DNA of 64,000 nucleotides from Bacteroidota bacterium (GTDB lineage Bacteria > Bacteroidota > Bacteroidia > Chitinophagales > Chitinophagaceae), in assembly GCA_016868895.1 (NCBI GenBank), contig VGFK01000006.1, positions 1 through 64,000 of the forward strand. The letters run 5' to 3'. Both the position numbers and the translations under genes were made by a program. Shown one piece after another: positions 27,250 through 35,958 of the stretch (position 1 is the stretch's first letter; each line of letters starts with the position of its first letter). The notes under the pieces were generated by a model. That model saw only the letters and a program-made list of their open reading frames with translations. It was not told the origin of the DNA and did no database searches.

Positions 27250-28308
27250 ATGAAACAAGATAAATTATTCTCCAGGTTTTTTCTGCCGGTGTTGCTGGTA
27301 GTAGTGATCAGCTCCTGTACAAAGAATGAAAATGTACCGGAGCCAGAACCCCTACCAAATCCAGTCCCTTCAGGAAGCACCATTGGTGAAGTGTTGAACT
27401 CCAACGCAAACTTCTCCATTTTGAAAGCTGCTGTTACTAAAGCGGGACTGTTGACGGCTGTATCGGATCGGAACTCCGTTTTCACAGTGTTTGCTCCAGA
27501 TGATGCCGCATTTCTTCGTTCAGGTATTCCATTGGCTGCAATCAATGCATTACCAGCGGCTTCTGTGGCCAGCATTGTTCAGTACCATGTAATTCCTGGT
27601 GCGAAACTGACTTCCGACAGAATACCCACTACATTTCCAAATGTACAAATGCCAACAGCATTTATCATTCCTGCACCCAATACCAACCCATTGGTTCGAT
27701 TCAGCAATTTCCCTTCGAAAAGGGGTGCTAACCTTTGGGTGAATAACATTCCGGTAACTGCTGCAGACGTTGCAGTGGCCAATGGAACCATCCATGTAAC
27801 TGCTGCAGTAGTTGCTCCTCCTACACGCGTATTGCTGGATACCATGTCAAGGGATGCGGATCTTCAATACCTGGTAGCAGCTGTGATAGCTGCCGATGCG
27901 GGTGTTCCTGCCGGATCACGCTTCCAGGATTTTCTTGCCAATGCATTGGCGAATTTCACCGTGATGGCCCCCACCAATCAAGCGTTCATCAATCTGTTCA
28001 CCGCCTTGAGATTGCCGGCAAGTCCATCCACCTTCGCGCTGCTCCCAGCACAAACCGTGCGTGGAATTGTCGCGTATCATTTATTGCTGGCAAGGGCATT
28101 TGCCGCCAATCTTCCTACGACGCCCACACCAGTTAACTCGTTGTTGTCTTCGTCCTTACCGGTAGCTCCGCCACTGGTTTTTGATGCCACACAAGGAGTA
28201 AAAGGATTCAAGAATCCTACCTATTCCAAGATTATTGCTGGAGGATTTGACCGTCATGCCATCAACGGTGTTTACCACAAAATTGATCAGGTATTATTGC
28301 CGCAATAG
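27250..28308 (+). CDS. Fasciclin (FAS1) repeat lipoprotein
   Basis: A 352-residue lipoprotein. Its lipobox (VISSC) puts the acylated cysteine at residue 23, followed by an acidic-proline linker (ENVPEPEPLPNP). There are two FAS1 domains, about residues 45-190 and 195-350. Each carries the family H1 block (SVFTVFAPDDAAFLRSG and FTVMAPTNQAFINLF) and an H2-like block with the conserved YH dipeptide (IVQYHVIPGAKL and IVAYHLLLARAF); the second ends HAINGVYHKIDQVLLPQ. FAS1 proteins usually mediate adhesion or ligand binding. It sits 35 bases after the receptor gene, probably in the same operon and at the cell surface. Confidence 0.9.
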   Translation: MKQDKLFSRFFLPVLLVVVISSCTKNENVPEPEPLPNPVPSGSTIGEVLNSNANFSILKAAVTKAGLLTAVSDRNSVFTVFAPDDAAFLRSGIPLAAINALPAASVASIVQYHVIPGAKLTSDRIPTTFPNVQMPTAFIIPAPNTNPLVRFSNFPSKRGANLWVNNIPVTAADVAVANGTIHVTAAVVAPPTRVLLDTMSRDADLQYLVAAVIAADAGVPAGSRFQDFLANALANFTVMAPTNQAFINLFTALRLPASPSTFALLPAQTVRGIVAYHLLLARAFAANLPTTPTPVNSLLSSSLPVAPPLVFDATQGVKGFKNPTYSKIIAGGFDRHAINGVYHKIDQVLLPQ

Positions 28309-28325
28309 GCAACAACTACTTTCGT

Positions 28326-28359
28326 AAAAAAAAGACCGATTTCAAATCGGTCTTTTTTT
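28326..28359. terminator. Bidirectional rho-independent terminator
   Basis: GACCGATTT (28334-28342) and AAATCGGTC (28344-28352) form a strong stem flanked by A and T runs on both sides, so it can end transcripts from either strand. It lies between the convergent fasciclin gene and ychF. Confidence 0.9.
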
Positions 28360-28364
28360 ATGCA

Positions 28365-29465
28365 TTATACTGCAAACCTGAAATGCATGATATCGCCATC
28401 CTGCACGGTATAATCTTTGCCCTGTACAGCCATTTTACCGGCCTCCTTGCAGGCATGCTCAGACCCCAGTTGTATAAAATCATCGTAGCGGATGACTTCC
28501 GCGCGAATAAACCCCTTTTCAAAATCAGTATGAATTACCCCTGCAGCCTGAGGAGCCAGCATTCCCTTGGTGATCGTCCAGGCTCGAACTTCTTGAACAC
28601 CAGCAGTAAAATAGGTAGCCAGGTTCAATAGCTTATACGTAGATCGGATCAGCCGCACGACACCACTTTCTTTTAATCCCAAATCTTCCAAAAACAGCTT
28701 TCGGTCTTCATAGTGCTCCATTACGGCAATTTCACTCTCGATGGCAGCACTGACCAAGAGGATTTCAGCATGTTCATCTTTTACAGCATCGGTCACTGAG
28801 GCCGTATGTTTATTTCCGGTAACAACACTTTTCTCATCCACATTGCAAACATAAATAACCGGTTTTGCGGTGAGAAGGAACATATCATCGATGTGCTTTT
28901 GCCGTTCCTCAATGGTTACTGGTAAGGAGCGAACATTTTTGCCTTGCTCCAGATGCAGTTTAAGCTCTTTTAACAATTCAACTCCACGCTGGGTATCCCG
29001 GTCACCCGTCTTGGCCATCTTCTCGGTTCTACTCAGCTTCTTTTCAACACTCTCCAGGTCTTTGAGCTGGAGTTCAGTGTCAATGACTTCCTTATCGCGA
29101 ATAGGATTCACTGAACCGTCTACGTGAATGACATTGTCATCTTCAAAGCACCTGAGCACATGGATGATCGCATCCGTATTCCGGATATTACCCAGGAATT
29201 GGTTGCCCAAACCTTCTCCCTTTGAGGCTCCTTTTACCAGTCCTGCGATATCCACGATCTCAACGGTGGTGGGTACCACTTTTTGAGGTTGAACTAATTT
29301 TTCAAGTTGTATCAACCGATCATCGGGGACCGTTATCACGCCAACATTGGGTTCTATGGTACAAAATGGAAAATTCGCTGCCTGTGCTTTTGCATTGCTG
29401 AGCGCATTAAATAAGGTCGATTTTCCTACATTTGGAAGACCAACAATTCCTGCCTGTAACGCCAT
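28365..29465 (-). CDS. ychF: Redox-regulated ATPase YchF (OLA1/Obg family)
   Basis: A 366-residue P-loop protein. G1 is GLPNVGKSTLFNALS (residues 8-22). The G4 motif reads NVDE instead of the GTPase NKxD, which is why this family prefers ATP. An inserted helical hairpin (about 130-190) and a C-terminal TGS domain (TYFTAGVQEVRAWTITKG onward) complete the architecture. YchF binds ribosomes and responds to oxidative stress in other bacteria. A TATCTTTG box on the minus strand lies about 17 bases before the ATG. The gene is monocistronic, with the bidirectional terminator directly after it. Confidence 0.96.
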   Translation of the reverse strand: MALQAGIVGLPNVGKSTLFNALSNAKAQAANFPFCTIEPNVGVITVPDDRLIQLEKLVQPQKVVPTTVEIVDIAGLVKGASKGEGLGNQFLGNIRNTDAIIHVLRCFEDDNVIHVDGSVNPIRDKEVIDTELQLKDLESVEKKLSRTEKMAKTGDRDTQRGVELLKELKLHLEQGKNVRSLPVTIEERQKHIDDMFLLTAKPVIYVCNVDEKSVVTGNKHTASVTDAVKDEHAEILLVSAAIESEIAVMEHYEDRKLFLEDLGLKESGVVRLIRSTYKLLNLATYFTAGVQEVRAWTITKGMLAPQAAGVIHTDFEKGFIRAEVIRYDDFIQLGSEHACKEAGKMAVQGKDYTVQDGDIMHFRFAV

Positions 29466-29482
29466 TTCAAAATGTTGAGTGG

Positions 29483-29490
29483 CAAAGATA
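29483..29490 (-). promoter_or_regulatory. Putative -7 box for ychF
   Basis: The minus strand reads TATCTTTG, an exact TAnnTTTG match, 17 bases upstream of the ychF ATG. It overlaps the region just before the divergent SpmA/SpmB start. Confidence 0.45.
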
Positions 29491-29493
29491 CAT

Positions 29494-30741
29494 ATGAGCT
29501 TACATTACATTTGGTTCTTTTTTTTCATCGTCGCTTTTGCAACTGCTTGCGTCCAGTGGGTAATGACAGGAGACAGTACCATTTTTAAGACCGTAACTGA
29601 CGGAATTTTTAAATCCGCATCAGACAGTGTCGATATTTCATTCAAGCTAATCGGAGTAATGACACTGTTCCTTGGATTCATGGGCATTGGCGAAAAGGCA
29701 GGTGCAATTCGATTTGTTTCCAGATGGGTCGAGCCGTTTTTTAGTCGACTCTTTCCGGAAGTTCCTCACCGACATCCCGCTTTTGGTCACATGATGATGA
29801 ACTTCTCGGCCAATCTCTTGGGACTGGATAACGCAGCAACCCCTTTTGGGTTGAAAGCAATGGAAAGTCTTCAAAGCCTTAACCCCGATAAAGACCGTGC
29901 CAGTAATGCACAAATCATGTTTTTGGCTCTGCATGCATCCGGACTCACCCTAATTCCCATCAGCATCATTGCCATGCGAGCTGCCGTTATTCCTCCTGCC
30001 GCCAATCCGACCGACATCTTCATACCCTGTATGATCACTACGCTGGTGGCTACCCTGGCTGCATTGGTGATTGTTTCCCTGCGCCAAAAAATCAACTTGT
30101 TGCAACCCGTGGTTCTGACGTGGATCCTGTGCATCGCCGCAGGGGTAGGAGGACTCATTACTTTTCTTAAAACAAGCTTTGATCAAGAGGGAATAGCGAC
30201 GTTTTCCACTGCACTGAGCAATGGACTCATCTTGCTGATTTTTTTGGTTTTTTTGCTAGGAGGTTTTTACAAGAAAATCAATTTATTCGAGTCGTTTGTC
30301 GATGGAGCAAAAGGAGGTTTTGAGGTGGCGATAAAGATCATTCCTTATCTGGTTGCCATGCTGGTTGCCATTGGCGCTTTGCGCTCTTCAGGTGTATTTG
30401 ATCACTTGGTCAGTGGCATGCAAGCCATTATTGCAGGGATAGGTTGGGACACTCAATTTGTTTCTGCACTGCCCACTGCGCTCATGAAACCGCTGAGCGG
30501 TAGTGGTGCCCGGGCCATGATGATTGATACCATGAATACGTATGGAGCAGATTCGTTTGCAGGTCGACTCTCCGCTATTTTCCAGGGCACCAGCGATACT
30601 ACCTTCTATGTTGTGGCTGTCTACTTTGGATCAGTGGGTGTTAAAAATACGCGGTATGCAATTCCCAGCATGCTGCTTGCAGATCTTGTGGGGATTTTAA
30701 CTGCCATTTTAATGGCATATCTTTTCTTTGGATCCATATGA
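29494..30741 (+). CDS. SpmA/SpmB-like fused nucleoside-recognition (Gate) membrane protein
   Basis: A 415-residue integral membrane protein with about ten hydrophobic segments. The first half (LFLGFMGIGEKAGAI, NFSANLLGLDNAATPFGLKA) matches spore maturation protein A, and the second half (SFVDGAKGGFEVAIKIIPYLVAML, KPLSGSGARAMM, QGTSDTTFYVVAVYFGSVG) matches SpmB. Both halves carry the nucleoside-recognition Gate domain. In Bacillus these are two genes; in Bacteroidota they are commonly fused, and sporulation is not involved. Transport of a small solute is inferred only from the domain. ATG 29494 is preferred to GTG 29479. It overlaps folB by 4 bases. Confidence 0.85.
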   Translation: MSLHYIWFFFFIVAFATACVQWVMTGDSTIFKTVTDGIFKSASDSVDISFKLIGVMTLFLGFMGIGEKAGAIRFVSRWVEPFFSRLFPEVPHRHPAFGHMMMNFSANLLGLDNAATPFGLKAMESLQSLNPDKDRASNAQIMFLALHASGLTLIPISIIAMRAAVIPPAANPTDIFIPCMITTLVATLAALVIVSLRQKINLLQPVVLTWILCIAAGVGGLITFLKTSFDQEGIATFSTALSNGLILLIFLVFLLGGFYKKINLFESFVDGAKGGFEVAIKIIPYLVAMLVAIGALRSSGVFDHLVSGMQAIIAGIGWDTQFVSALPTALMKPLSGSGARAMMIDTMNTYGADSFAGRLSAIFQGTSDTTFYVVAVYFGSVGVKNTRYAIPSMLLADLVGILTAILMAYLFFGSI

Positions 30742-31091
30742 GAAAAATTTTATTGAACGACGTGCGCCTGTACGGATACCACGGTGTTCATGCATTGGAA
30801 CGCATTATCGGAACTGAATTTCGAATCGCTCTTGTCTTAGAGCTTACGGAACAGCCCGTTCTGCATCTCAATGATTCAATAGATTATGAAAGGGTCTACG
30901 CATTGCTGCAAAAGGAGTTTTCCGTCACTGAACAGCTTTTAGAAGTTCTGTCTGATCGAATCATTGCCTCTTTGTTTTCGCAGTTCAAGCAATGCTGCTC
31001 AATAGAAATTACCATTGAAAAGCTGAATGCGCCGATCTCACATTTTAACGGGAAAGTAGGAGTGTGTACCCAGAAACAACGAGCAGAATGA
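30738..31091 (+). CDS. folB: Dihydroneopterin aldolase
   Basis: A 117-residue enzyme of folate synthesis that cleaves dihydroneopterin to 6-hydroxymethyl-dihydropterin and glycolaldehyde. The N-terminal motif LNDVRLYGYHGVHALER contains the conserved Gly-(F/Y)-His-Gly and Glu. The middle SIDYERVYALL carries the Asp-Tyr substrate contacts, and the C-terminal IEKLNAPI holds the catalytic Lys. Length is normal. It starts within the stop of the SpmA/SpmB gene (ATGA) and its stop overlaps the next gene, so three genes are tightly coupled. FolP, which acts later in the pathway, is at 53.9 kb. Confidence 0.9.
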   Translation: MRKILLNDVRLYGYHGVHALERIIGTEFRIALVLELTEQPVLHLNDSIDYERVYALLQKEFSVTEQLLEVLSDRIIASLFSQFKQCCSIEITIEKLNAPISHFNGKVGVCTQKQRAE

Positions 31092-31837
31092 AATGCCTAT
31101 TGATGGTTGTTTTAGTTATGTTCAACTGGTTCTCTTTGATGGGACAATCCAGCGATTTGCTGGATGAGGCAAAATCATTGGAACGTCAATACAAAACACT
31201 CCAAGCTATTGCTGTCTACCAGCAATACCGGCAGTTGCATCCATCGGAAATGCAGTGTACCATTCGCATAGCAGAACTCTATGTCATGTATTCAGATGAA
31301 GTTCAAGCCACTTCAGAAAAAAAGATATGGCTGGATAGTGCCGCTCATGCGGTTCAATATGCATTCCAGCTGGATTCATTGCATGCCGATTGTTTTTATG
31401 CAAAAGCACTGGTTACCGGCAAACTCATTGATTATGTTTCCCTAAAAGAAAAAGCAGCGTCTACCAAATCCATCAAAGATGATGCCGATAAAGCACTGTT
31501 GATCGATCCCCAACACCTAAAAGCGGCTCATTTGTTGGGACGGTGGAACATGGAAGTATCTTCGCTCAACCCAGCCGCAAAAACGGCTATGAAACTGGTG
31601 TTTGGGGGATTACCCCCAGCATCAATGGACGTGGCCATTGAAATTTTTCAGCGAGTACGTAAACGTTCACCCAGTTTTCTTGCCAATAACCTGGATTTGG
31701 CACTCGCACTGAAAAAAACCGGAAAACCTCGAGAGGCAATTGAGCTACTCGAATATCAACTGAAATTACCTACAAAAACAGCCGAAGACGTGTTGATAAA
31801 AAAGCAGTCTAAAGCATTACTGGAATCTTTTCAATAA
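31088..31837 (+). CDS. Secreted TPR-like protein of unknown function
   Basis: A 249-residue protein starting at ATG 31088, which overlaps the folB stop as ATGA. An in-frame GTG at 31064 would add eight residues before the signal peptide and is less likely. The signal peptide ends FSLMGQ near residue 20. The mature part is entirely helical, with tetratricopeptide-like spacing (AIAVYQQYRQLHPSEMQCTI, HADCFYAKALVTGKLIDY, LDLALALKKTGKPREAIELL). TPR folds bind partner proteins, but no partner is evident. It is the last gene of the SpmAB-folB group, with the M1 peptidase 24 bases further on. Confidence 0.7.
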   Translation: MKCLLMVVLVMFNWFSLMGQSSDLLDEAKSLERQYKTLQAIAVYQQYRQLHPSEMQCTIRIAELYVMYSDEVQATSEKKIWLDSAAHAVQYAFQLDSLHADCFYAKALVTGKLIDYVSLKEKAASTKSIKDDADKALLIDPQHLKAAHLLGRWNMEVSSLNPAAKTAMKLVFGGLPPASMDVAIEIFQRVRKRSPSFLANNLDLALALKKTGKPREAIELLEYQLKLPTKTAEDVLIKKQSKALLESFQ

Positions 31838-31861
31838 ATTTAGATCATAAACAACCCAATC

Positions 31862-33832
31862 ATGAAAAAGCACCTGTTTCTGATTGTATTTGCTATAGTT
31901 TTATCATTTTCCACTGTGGGACAATCATCCGTGTATGATTCACATGCACTTTTTCAACCCCTGTTTTACCCTCATTATGGAAACACCTATCGTTCAGGGA
32001 ATGGTGAGCCTGGACCTGCTTACTGGCAAAACCGGGCAGATTATTCTATTTCTGCAACACTAAATGATGAAAAGAATAGCATTAATGCCTCTTTGCTATT
32101 GACCTATACGAACAATAGTCCCCATTCGCTCTCCTTTTTATGGTTTCAGCTCGACCAAAACCTGTTCAATCCTGAATCAAGAGGATTCGCTAAACTTCCA
32201 GTCGGTGGAAGGAGCCGATACGGTGATGCGGCCAACTATTTTAAAGGGGGGTTCTCCATCACGGGCATCAAAATGGTGCAAACTGTTGGAGGAAACCCAT
32301 CCGAAACTTCACTTGTACACTCCATCACAGACACCCGCATGCGGGTTGAACTTCCAAAAGCAGTCCGTGCTTCTGGTGATAAAATCATGATTAAAATTGA
32401 TTATGAATTTACAATACCCGATTATGGCGCAGATCGCATGGGGATCTTGTACGATGAGGATGGGAAAATCTTCTCCATGGCACAATGGTATCCGCGCATC
32501 TGTGTTTTTGACGACCTTCAAGGATGGAATACATTGCCTTATTTAGGTGCCGGAGAGTTCTATTTGGAATATGGGAATTTTGAGGTATCCATTACAGCAC
32601 CTTCCAGCCACATCGTGGTGGCATCCGGTGATTTACTCAACCCATCTGAAGTAATGACGGGTGAGCAACTGAAACGATATCAAAAAGCTTTTCAGTCAGA
32701 CACAACAATTCTAATTCGCTCTAAACAAGAAGTCAAGCGAGCGGACTCTCGGCCTTCAAAAAAATTGTTGACCTGGAAATATAAACTTTCCAATGCGCGT
32801 GACTTTGCCTGGGCATCCTCCACTTCCTTCATCTGGGATGCCGCACGCATCAATTTGCCCAGTGGAAAAAAGGCAGTGGCTCAATCCGTTTATCCAAGCA
32901 GTGTGGATGGAAAGAAAGGCTGGGGGAGAAGTACGGAATACGTCAAAGCCAGTATTGAGCATTATTCAAATCAGTGGATGGAATATCCGTACCCGATAGC
33001 AACCAATGTGGCAAGCAACCTGGGCGGTATGGAATACCCCGGTATTGTTTTTTGCGGTGCAGAGGCCCAGCAAGAAGCACTATGGGGAGTAACCGATCAC
33101 GAATTGGGACATACATGGTTCCCCATGATTGTAGGCAGTAATGAACGCAAGTTTGGCTGGATGGATGAAGGATTCAATACGTTCATTAATGAAATTTCTA
33201 CCCGTTCGTTTAACAAAGGTGAATATGCCACCCCTGTGGAAAACGTCCACGACATGGTCAAATATTTATTTGATGATAGTTCTGAAACATTGATGAAAAT
33301 TCCGGATGCATTGAAGGAATATAACATTGGGCTAATGCTATACTATAAACCGGGTTATGCCCTACGCCTGCTGCGGGACGAAATTGTAGGGGAGAGGAGA
33401 TTTGATTCTGCTTTTAAAAAGTATATCCGCGATTGGGCGTATAAGCACCCTACTCCCTGGGACTTTTTCAGGAGCATGGAAAATGGGTTGGGGGAGGATC
33501 TGAGCTGGTACTGGAAAGGGATGTTCATTGAAAATTGGAGATTGGATCAAGGGGTTGGGAAAGTGGAGTATATCGAAGGTGATAGCAGCCGGGGAGCAGT
33601 AATAGAGGTTCACAATTTAGAAAGACTGGCCATGCCGGTCGTATTGGAATACGAGTCGGATAAAGGCGAAAAAGGGAGAATCCGCCTACCCGTCGAAATT
33701 TGGCAAAATCAGCAGACCCATCGGGTTAGACTGCCCATTACATCGAAATTGAAACGGTTGGTCATCGATCCCGATAAAGTATTTCCCGATTACAACAGCA
33801 AAAACAACGAATGGATGGGGGATACCCAATAA
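31862..33832 (+). CDS. M1 family metallopeptidase (aminopeptidase N-like)
   Basis: A 656-residue exported zinc peptidase with a signal peptide (ending FSTVGQ near residue 20). The zinc site is complete: HELGH at residues 413-417 and the third ligand Glu436 in WMDEGFN, giving HExxH-x18-E. The usual GAMEN exopeptidase motif is replaced by GGMEYPG near residue 388, seen in the Bacteroidota M1 group related to leukotriene A4 hydrolase. The N-terminal beta domain (about 50-270) is present, but the large C-terminal helical domain of PepN is reduced. It is likely periplasmic and removes N-terminal residues from peptides. Confidence 0.9.
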   Translation: MKKHLFLIVFAIVLSFSTVGQSSVYDSHALFQPLFYPHYGNTYRSGNGEPGPAYWQNRADYSISATLNDEKNSINASLLLTYTNNSPHSLSFLWFQLDQNLFNPESRGFAKLPVGGRSRYGDAANYFKGGFSITGIKMVQTVGGNPSETSLVHSITDTRMRVELPKAVRASGDKIMIKIDYEFTIPDYGADRMGILYDEDGKIFSMAQWYPRICVFDDLQGWNTLPYLGAGEFYLEYGNFEVSITAPSSHIVVASGDLLNPSEVMTGEQLKRYQKAFQSDTTILIRSKQEVKRADSRPSKKLLTWKYKLSNARDFAWASSTSFIWDAARINLPSGKKAVAQSVYPSSVDGKKGWGRSTEYVKASIEHYSNQWMEYPYPIATNVASNLGGMEYPGIVFCGAEAQQEALWGVTDHELGHTWFPMIVGSNERKFGWMDEGFNTFINEISTRSFNKGEYATPVENVHDMVKYLFDDSSETLMKIPDALKEYNIGLMLYYKPGYALRLLRDEIVGERRFDSAFKKYIRDWAYKHPTPWDFFRSMENGLGEDLSWYWKGMFIENWRLDQGVGKVEYIEGDSSRGAVIEVHNLERLAMPVVLEYESDKGEKGRIRLPVEIWQNQQTHRVRLPITSKLKRLVIDPDKVFPDYNSKNNEWMGDTQ

Positions 33833-33840
33833 GTCAATAT

Positions 33841-33873
33841 TTTGTCATTTTCGATATTTTTCCCCTAATTTTG
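33841..33873 (+). promoter_or_regulatory. Promoter of rpmI-rplT
   Basis: TTTG at 33841-33844 and TAATTTTG at 33866-33873 are 21 bases apart, matching the Bacteroidota consensus. Transcription would begin near 33878-33881, giving an untranslated leader of about 85 bases before rpmI. Confidence 0.7.
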
Positions 33874-33877
33874 CACT

Positions 33878-33966
33878 CCCTGACCAGATCAGGGGTATTC
33901 CCAAACGGTTCCACAAGCGCTTTGTCTGTTCAAAGCCACCAGCAGGGGTAACGCAAAAAAGAATGT
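33878..33966 (+). promoter_or_regulatory. 5' leader of rpmI-rplT, possible L20-responsive element
   Basis: The leader opens with a hairpin, CCCTGA (33878-33883) pairing with TCAGGG (33889-33894) around CCAGA. It continues with a structured-looking stretch up to the ATG at 33967. L20 represses its own operon through leader or intergenic RNA in other bacteria. Whether this leader does so is an inference from its position; no known motif is recognised by eye. Confidence 0.35.
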
Positions 33967-34164
33967 ATGCCTAAGGTAAAAACGCATTCCAGGGCTAAAA
34001 AGACGTTTAAAGTCACCGGCTCCGGCAGAATCACCTTCAGAAAGCCCACCAGGGGCCACTTGCTTACTAAAAAGTCCACCAAACGCAAACGAGCGCTCCG
34101 CATCACCGGACAAGTTGGTCAGGCGAACCTTGATTTCGTGAAGCGGTTATTGCGACTGAAATAA
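33967..34164 (+). CDS. rpmI: 50S ribosomal protein L35
   Basis: A 65-residue, strongly basic protein with the L35 signature PKVKTHSRAKKTFKVTGSG at the N-terminus and RGHLLTKKSTKRKRALR in the middle. It is a structural component of the large ribosomal subunit. It is the first gene after a consensus promoter and a leader of about 85 bases, and rplT follows after 35 bases. The usual upstream partner infC is not present here; an M1 peptidase gene takes its place. Confidence 0.97.
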   Translation: MPKVKTHSRAKKTFKVTGSGRITFRKPTRGHLLTKKSTKRKRALRITGQVGQANLDFVKRLLRLK

Positions 34165-34199
34165 GCACGATTATTCTCACACTTTAAACTCATTATCAT

Positions 34200-34547
34200 A
34201 TGCCACGTTCAAAAAATGCCGTTGCATCAAGGGCACGCCGTAAACGAATTCTCAAACAAGCAAAAGGATTCTATGGCAAACGCAAAAATGTCTATACAGT
34301 AGCCAAGAACGTCCTGGAAAAAGGACTTACCTACAGCTATGTAGGTCGCAAATTGAAAAAACGCGATTACCGCAGTTTGTGGATCGTGAGGATCAATGCC
34401 GCCGTTCGTGAAGAAGGACTCACGTATTCAGAATTCATTAGTAAATTGAAGACCAAAGGGATCGAATTGGACAGAAAAGTGCTTGCAGATATGGCCATGA
34501 ACAACCCTGAAAGCTTCAAGCAATTGGTGAACACTGTTAAGGGATAG
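34200..34547 (+). CDS. rplT: 50S ribosomal protein L20
   Basis: A 115-residue basic protein that binds 23S rRNA early in large-subunit assembly. The N-terminal extension ([20 protein letters not shown]) and the globular part ([37 protein letters not shown]) are typical. In several bacteria L20 also represses its own operon. It lies 35 bases after rpmI and 7 bases before the arginine decarboxylase gene, so the three may share a transcript. Confidence 0.98.
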   Translation: MPRSKNAVASRARRKRILKQAKGFYGKRKNVYTVAKNVLEKGLTYSYVGRKLKKRDYRSLWIVRINAAVREEGLTYSEFISKLKTKGIELDRKVLADMAMNNPESFKQLVNTVKG

Positions 34548-34554
34548 GCATCGG

Positions 34555-35955
34555 ATGAGCAATACCTATACGGATCTGGTCAAGCAGACCTTTTATTTTC
34601 CACAAGAAGGCTTTGAAACCAAAGACGGTAACCTTCAGTTCAATGGAGTTGACCTCAAAGCAATCATCGAAAAATACGGTACACCGCTCAAGCTGACCTA
34701 TCTTCCCAAGATTGGCACCCAAATAAAAAAAGCAAAATCCCTTTTTCAACAAGCATTCAAAAAGCACAAGTACGAAGGGAAGTATTACTACTGCTACTGT
34801 ACCAAAAGTTCTCATTTTTCCTTTGTGGTAGAGGAGGCATTGCAACACGACATACATCTTGAAACTTCGTTTGCCTACGACATTGAGATCATTAATAATC
34901 TCTATAAACGTAGAAAAATCAGCAAGGATACGTTCATCATTTGCAACGGATTCAAACAAAAAGGATACACTTCTCGCATTGCTCGTCTCATCAATACAGG
35001 CTTCAAGAACGTGATTCCCGTGTTGGATAACAAAGAGGAACTGGAACGCTACAAGCGGACAGTAAAGGAGCCATTTAAATTGGGTATTCGAGTGGCAGCA
35101 GAGGAAGAACCCAGCTTTCCTTTCTATACGTCACGATTAGGAATTCGGGCAAAAGATATCCTCGAGTTTTATGTAGACCAAATTGAAGGGTACGAAGAAA
35201 AATTTCATCTCAAAATGCTGCATATTTTTCTAAACAAGGGTATCAAAGATGATATTTACTACTGGAGTGAGCTCAATAAAGTCATCAACCTCTATTGCCA
35301 ATTAAAGAAAATTTGTCCCGAGTTGGATTCCATCAACATCGGTGGAGGCTTTCCCATTAAACACTCACTGGGTTTCGAGTACGATTATGCATTCATAATC
35401 AATGAAATCGTTTCGGTAATTAAAAAAGCGTGTAAAAAGGCAAGAGTCCCCATGCCCAATATTTTCACCGAATTTGGAAGCTTTACTGTAGGGGAGAGCA
35501 TGGCGCATGTATATTCTGTTCTTGCTGAAAAAATTCAGAACGATAGAGAAATCTGGTACATGATCGATTCTTCGTTCATTACCACCCTTCCCGATACATG
35601 GGGGATTGGTGAAAAATTTCTCCTCTTGCCAATAAATAAGTGGGACAATGAATACCAGCGTGTAGTGCTGGGGGGACTGACCTGCGACAGCCATGATTAT
35701 TACGACTCCGAGGAGCATGTCAATGAAGTCTTTTTACCCAAAACCAATGGATCGAATAAAGAACCCCTATACCTTGGATTCTTTCATACAGGTGCTTACC
35801 AGGACCAAATCAGCGGGTATGGAGGCATCAAGCATTGCATGATTCCTTCCCCCAAGCACATCATCATTGGGTACGATAAGAATGGAAAGCTGCAGGACTG
35901 GGTACATGCCAAGGAACAATCTGCTCAGAGCATGCTCAAGATTCTTGGATATTGA
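34555..35955 (+). CDS. speA: Arginine decarboxylase (PLP, group IV)
   Basis: A 466-residue PLP enzyme of the alanine racemase/ornithine decarboxylase fold that makes agmatine, the entry to polyamine synthesis. The PLP lysine is in CTKSSHFSFVVEEAL (near residue 83), the glycine loop SINIGGGFPIKH is near 262-273, and the acceptor-site cysteine is in GGLTCDSHDYYDSE near 380. The length matches the short Bacteroidota-type enzyme, not the 630-residue E. coli SpeA. Its start lies 7 bases after rplT, so translation proteins and polyamine synthesis may be co-transcribed. Diaminopimelate decarboxylase is the main alternative and is less likely given CDSHD and the N-terminal region. Confidence 0.85.
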   Translation: MSNTYTDLVKQTFYFPQEGFETKDGNLQFNGVDLKAIIEKYGTPLKLTYLPKIGTQIKKAKSLFQQAFKKHKYEGKYYYCYCTKSSHFSFVVEEALQHDIHLETSFAYDIEIINNLYKRRKISKDTFIICNGFKQKGYTSRIARLINTGFKNVIPVLDNKEELERYKRTVKEPFKLGIRVAAEEEPSFPFYTSRLGIRAKDILEFYVDQIEGYEEKFHLKMLHIFLNKGIKDDIYYWSELNKVINLYCQLKKICPELDSINIGGGFPIKHSLGFEYDYAFIINEIVSVIKKACKKARVPMPNIFTEFGSFTVGESMAHVYSVLAEKIQNDREIWYMIDSSFITTLPDTWGIGEKFLLLPINKWDNEYQRVVLGGLTCDSHDYYDSEEHVNEVFLPKTNGSNKEPLYLGFFHTGAYQDQISGYGGIKHCMIPSPKHIIIGYDKNGKLQDWVHAKEQSAQSMLKILGY

Positions 35956-35958
35956 TTC

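Noticed and set aside
24482..28308. A polysaccharide utilisation locus around the second receptor
   Set aside because: No SusD, glycoside hydrolase or sensor gene is adjacent, so only the receptor-fasciclin pairing is reported.
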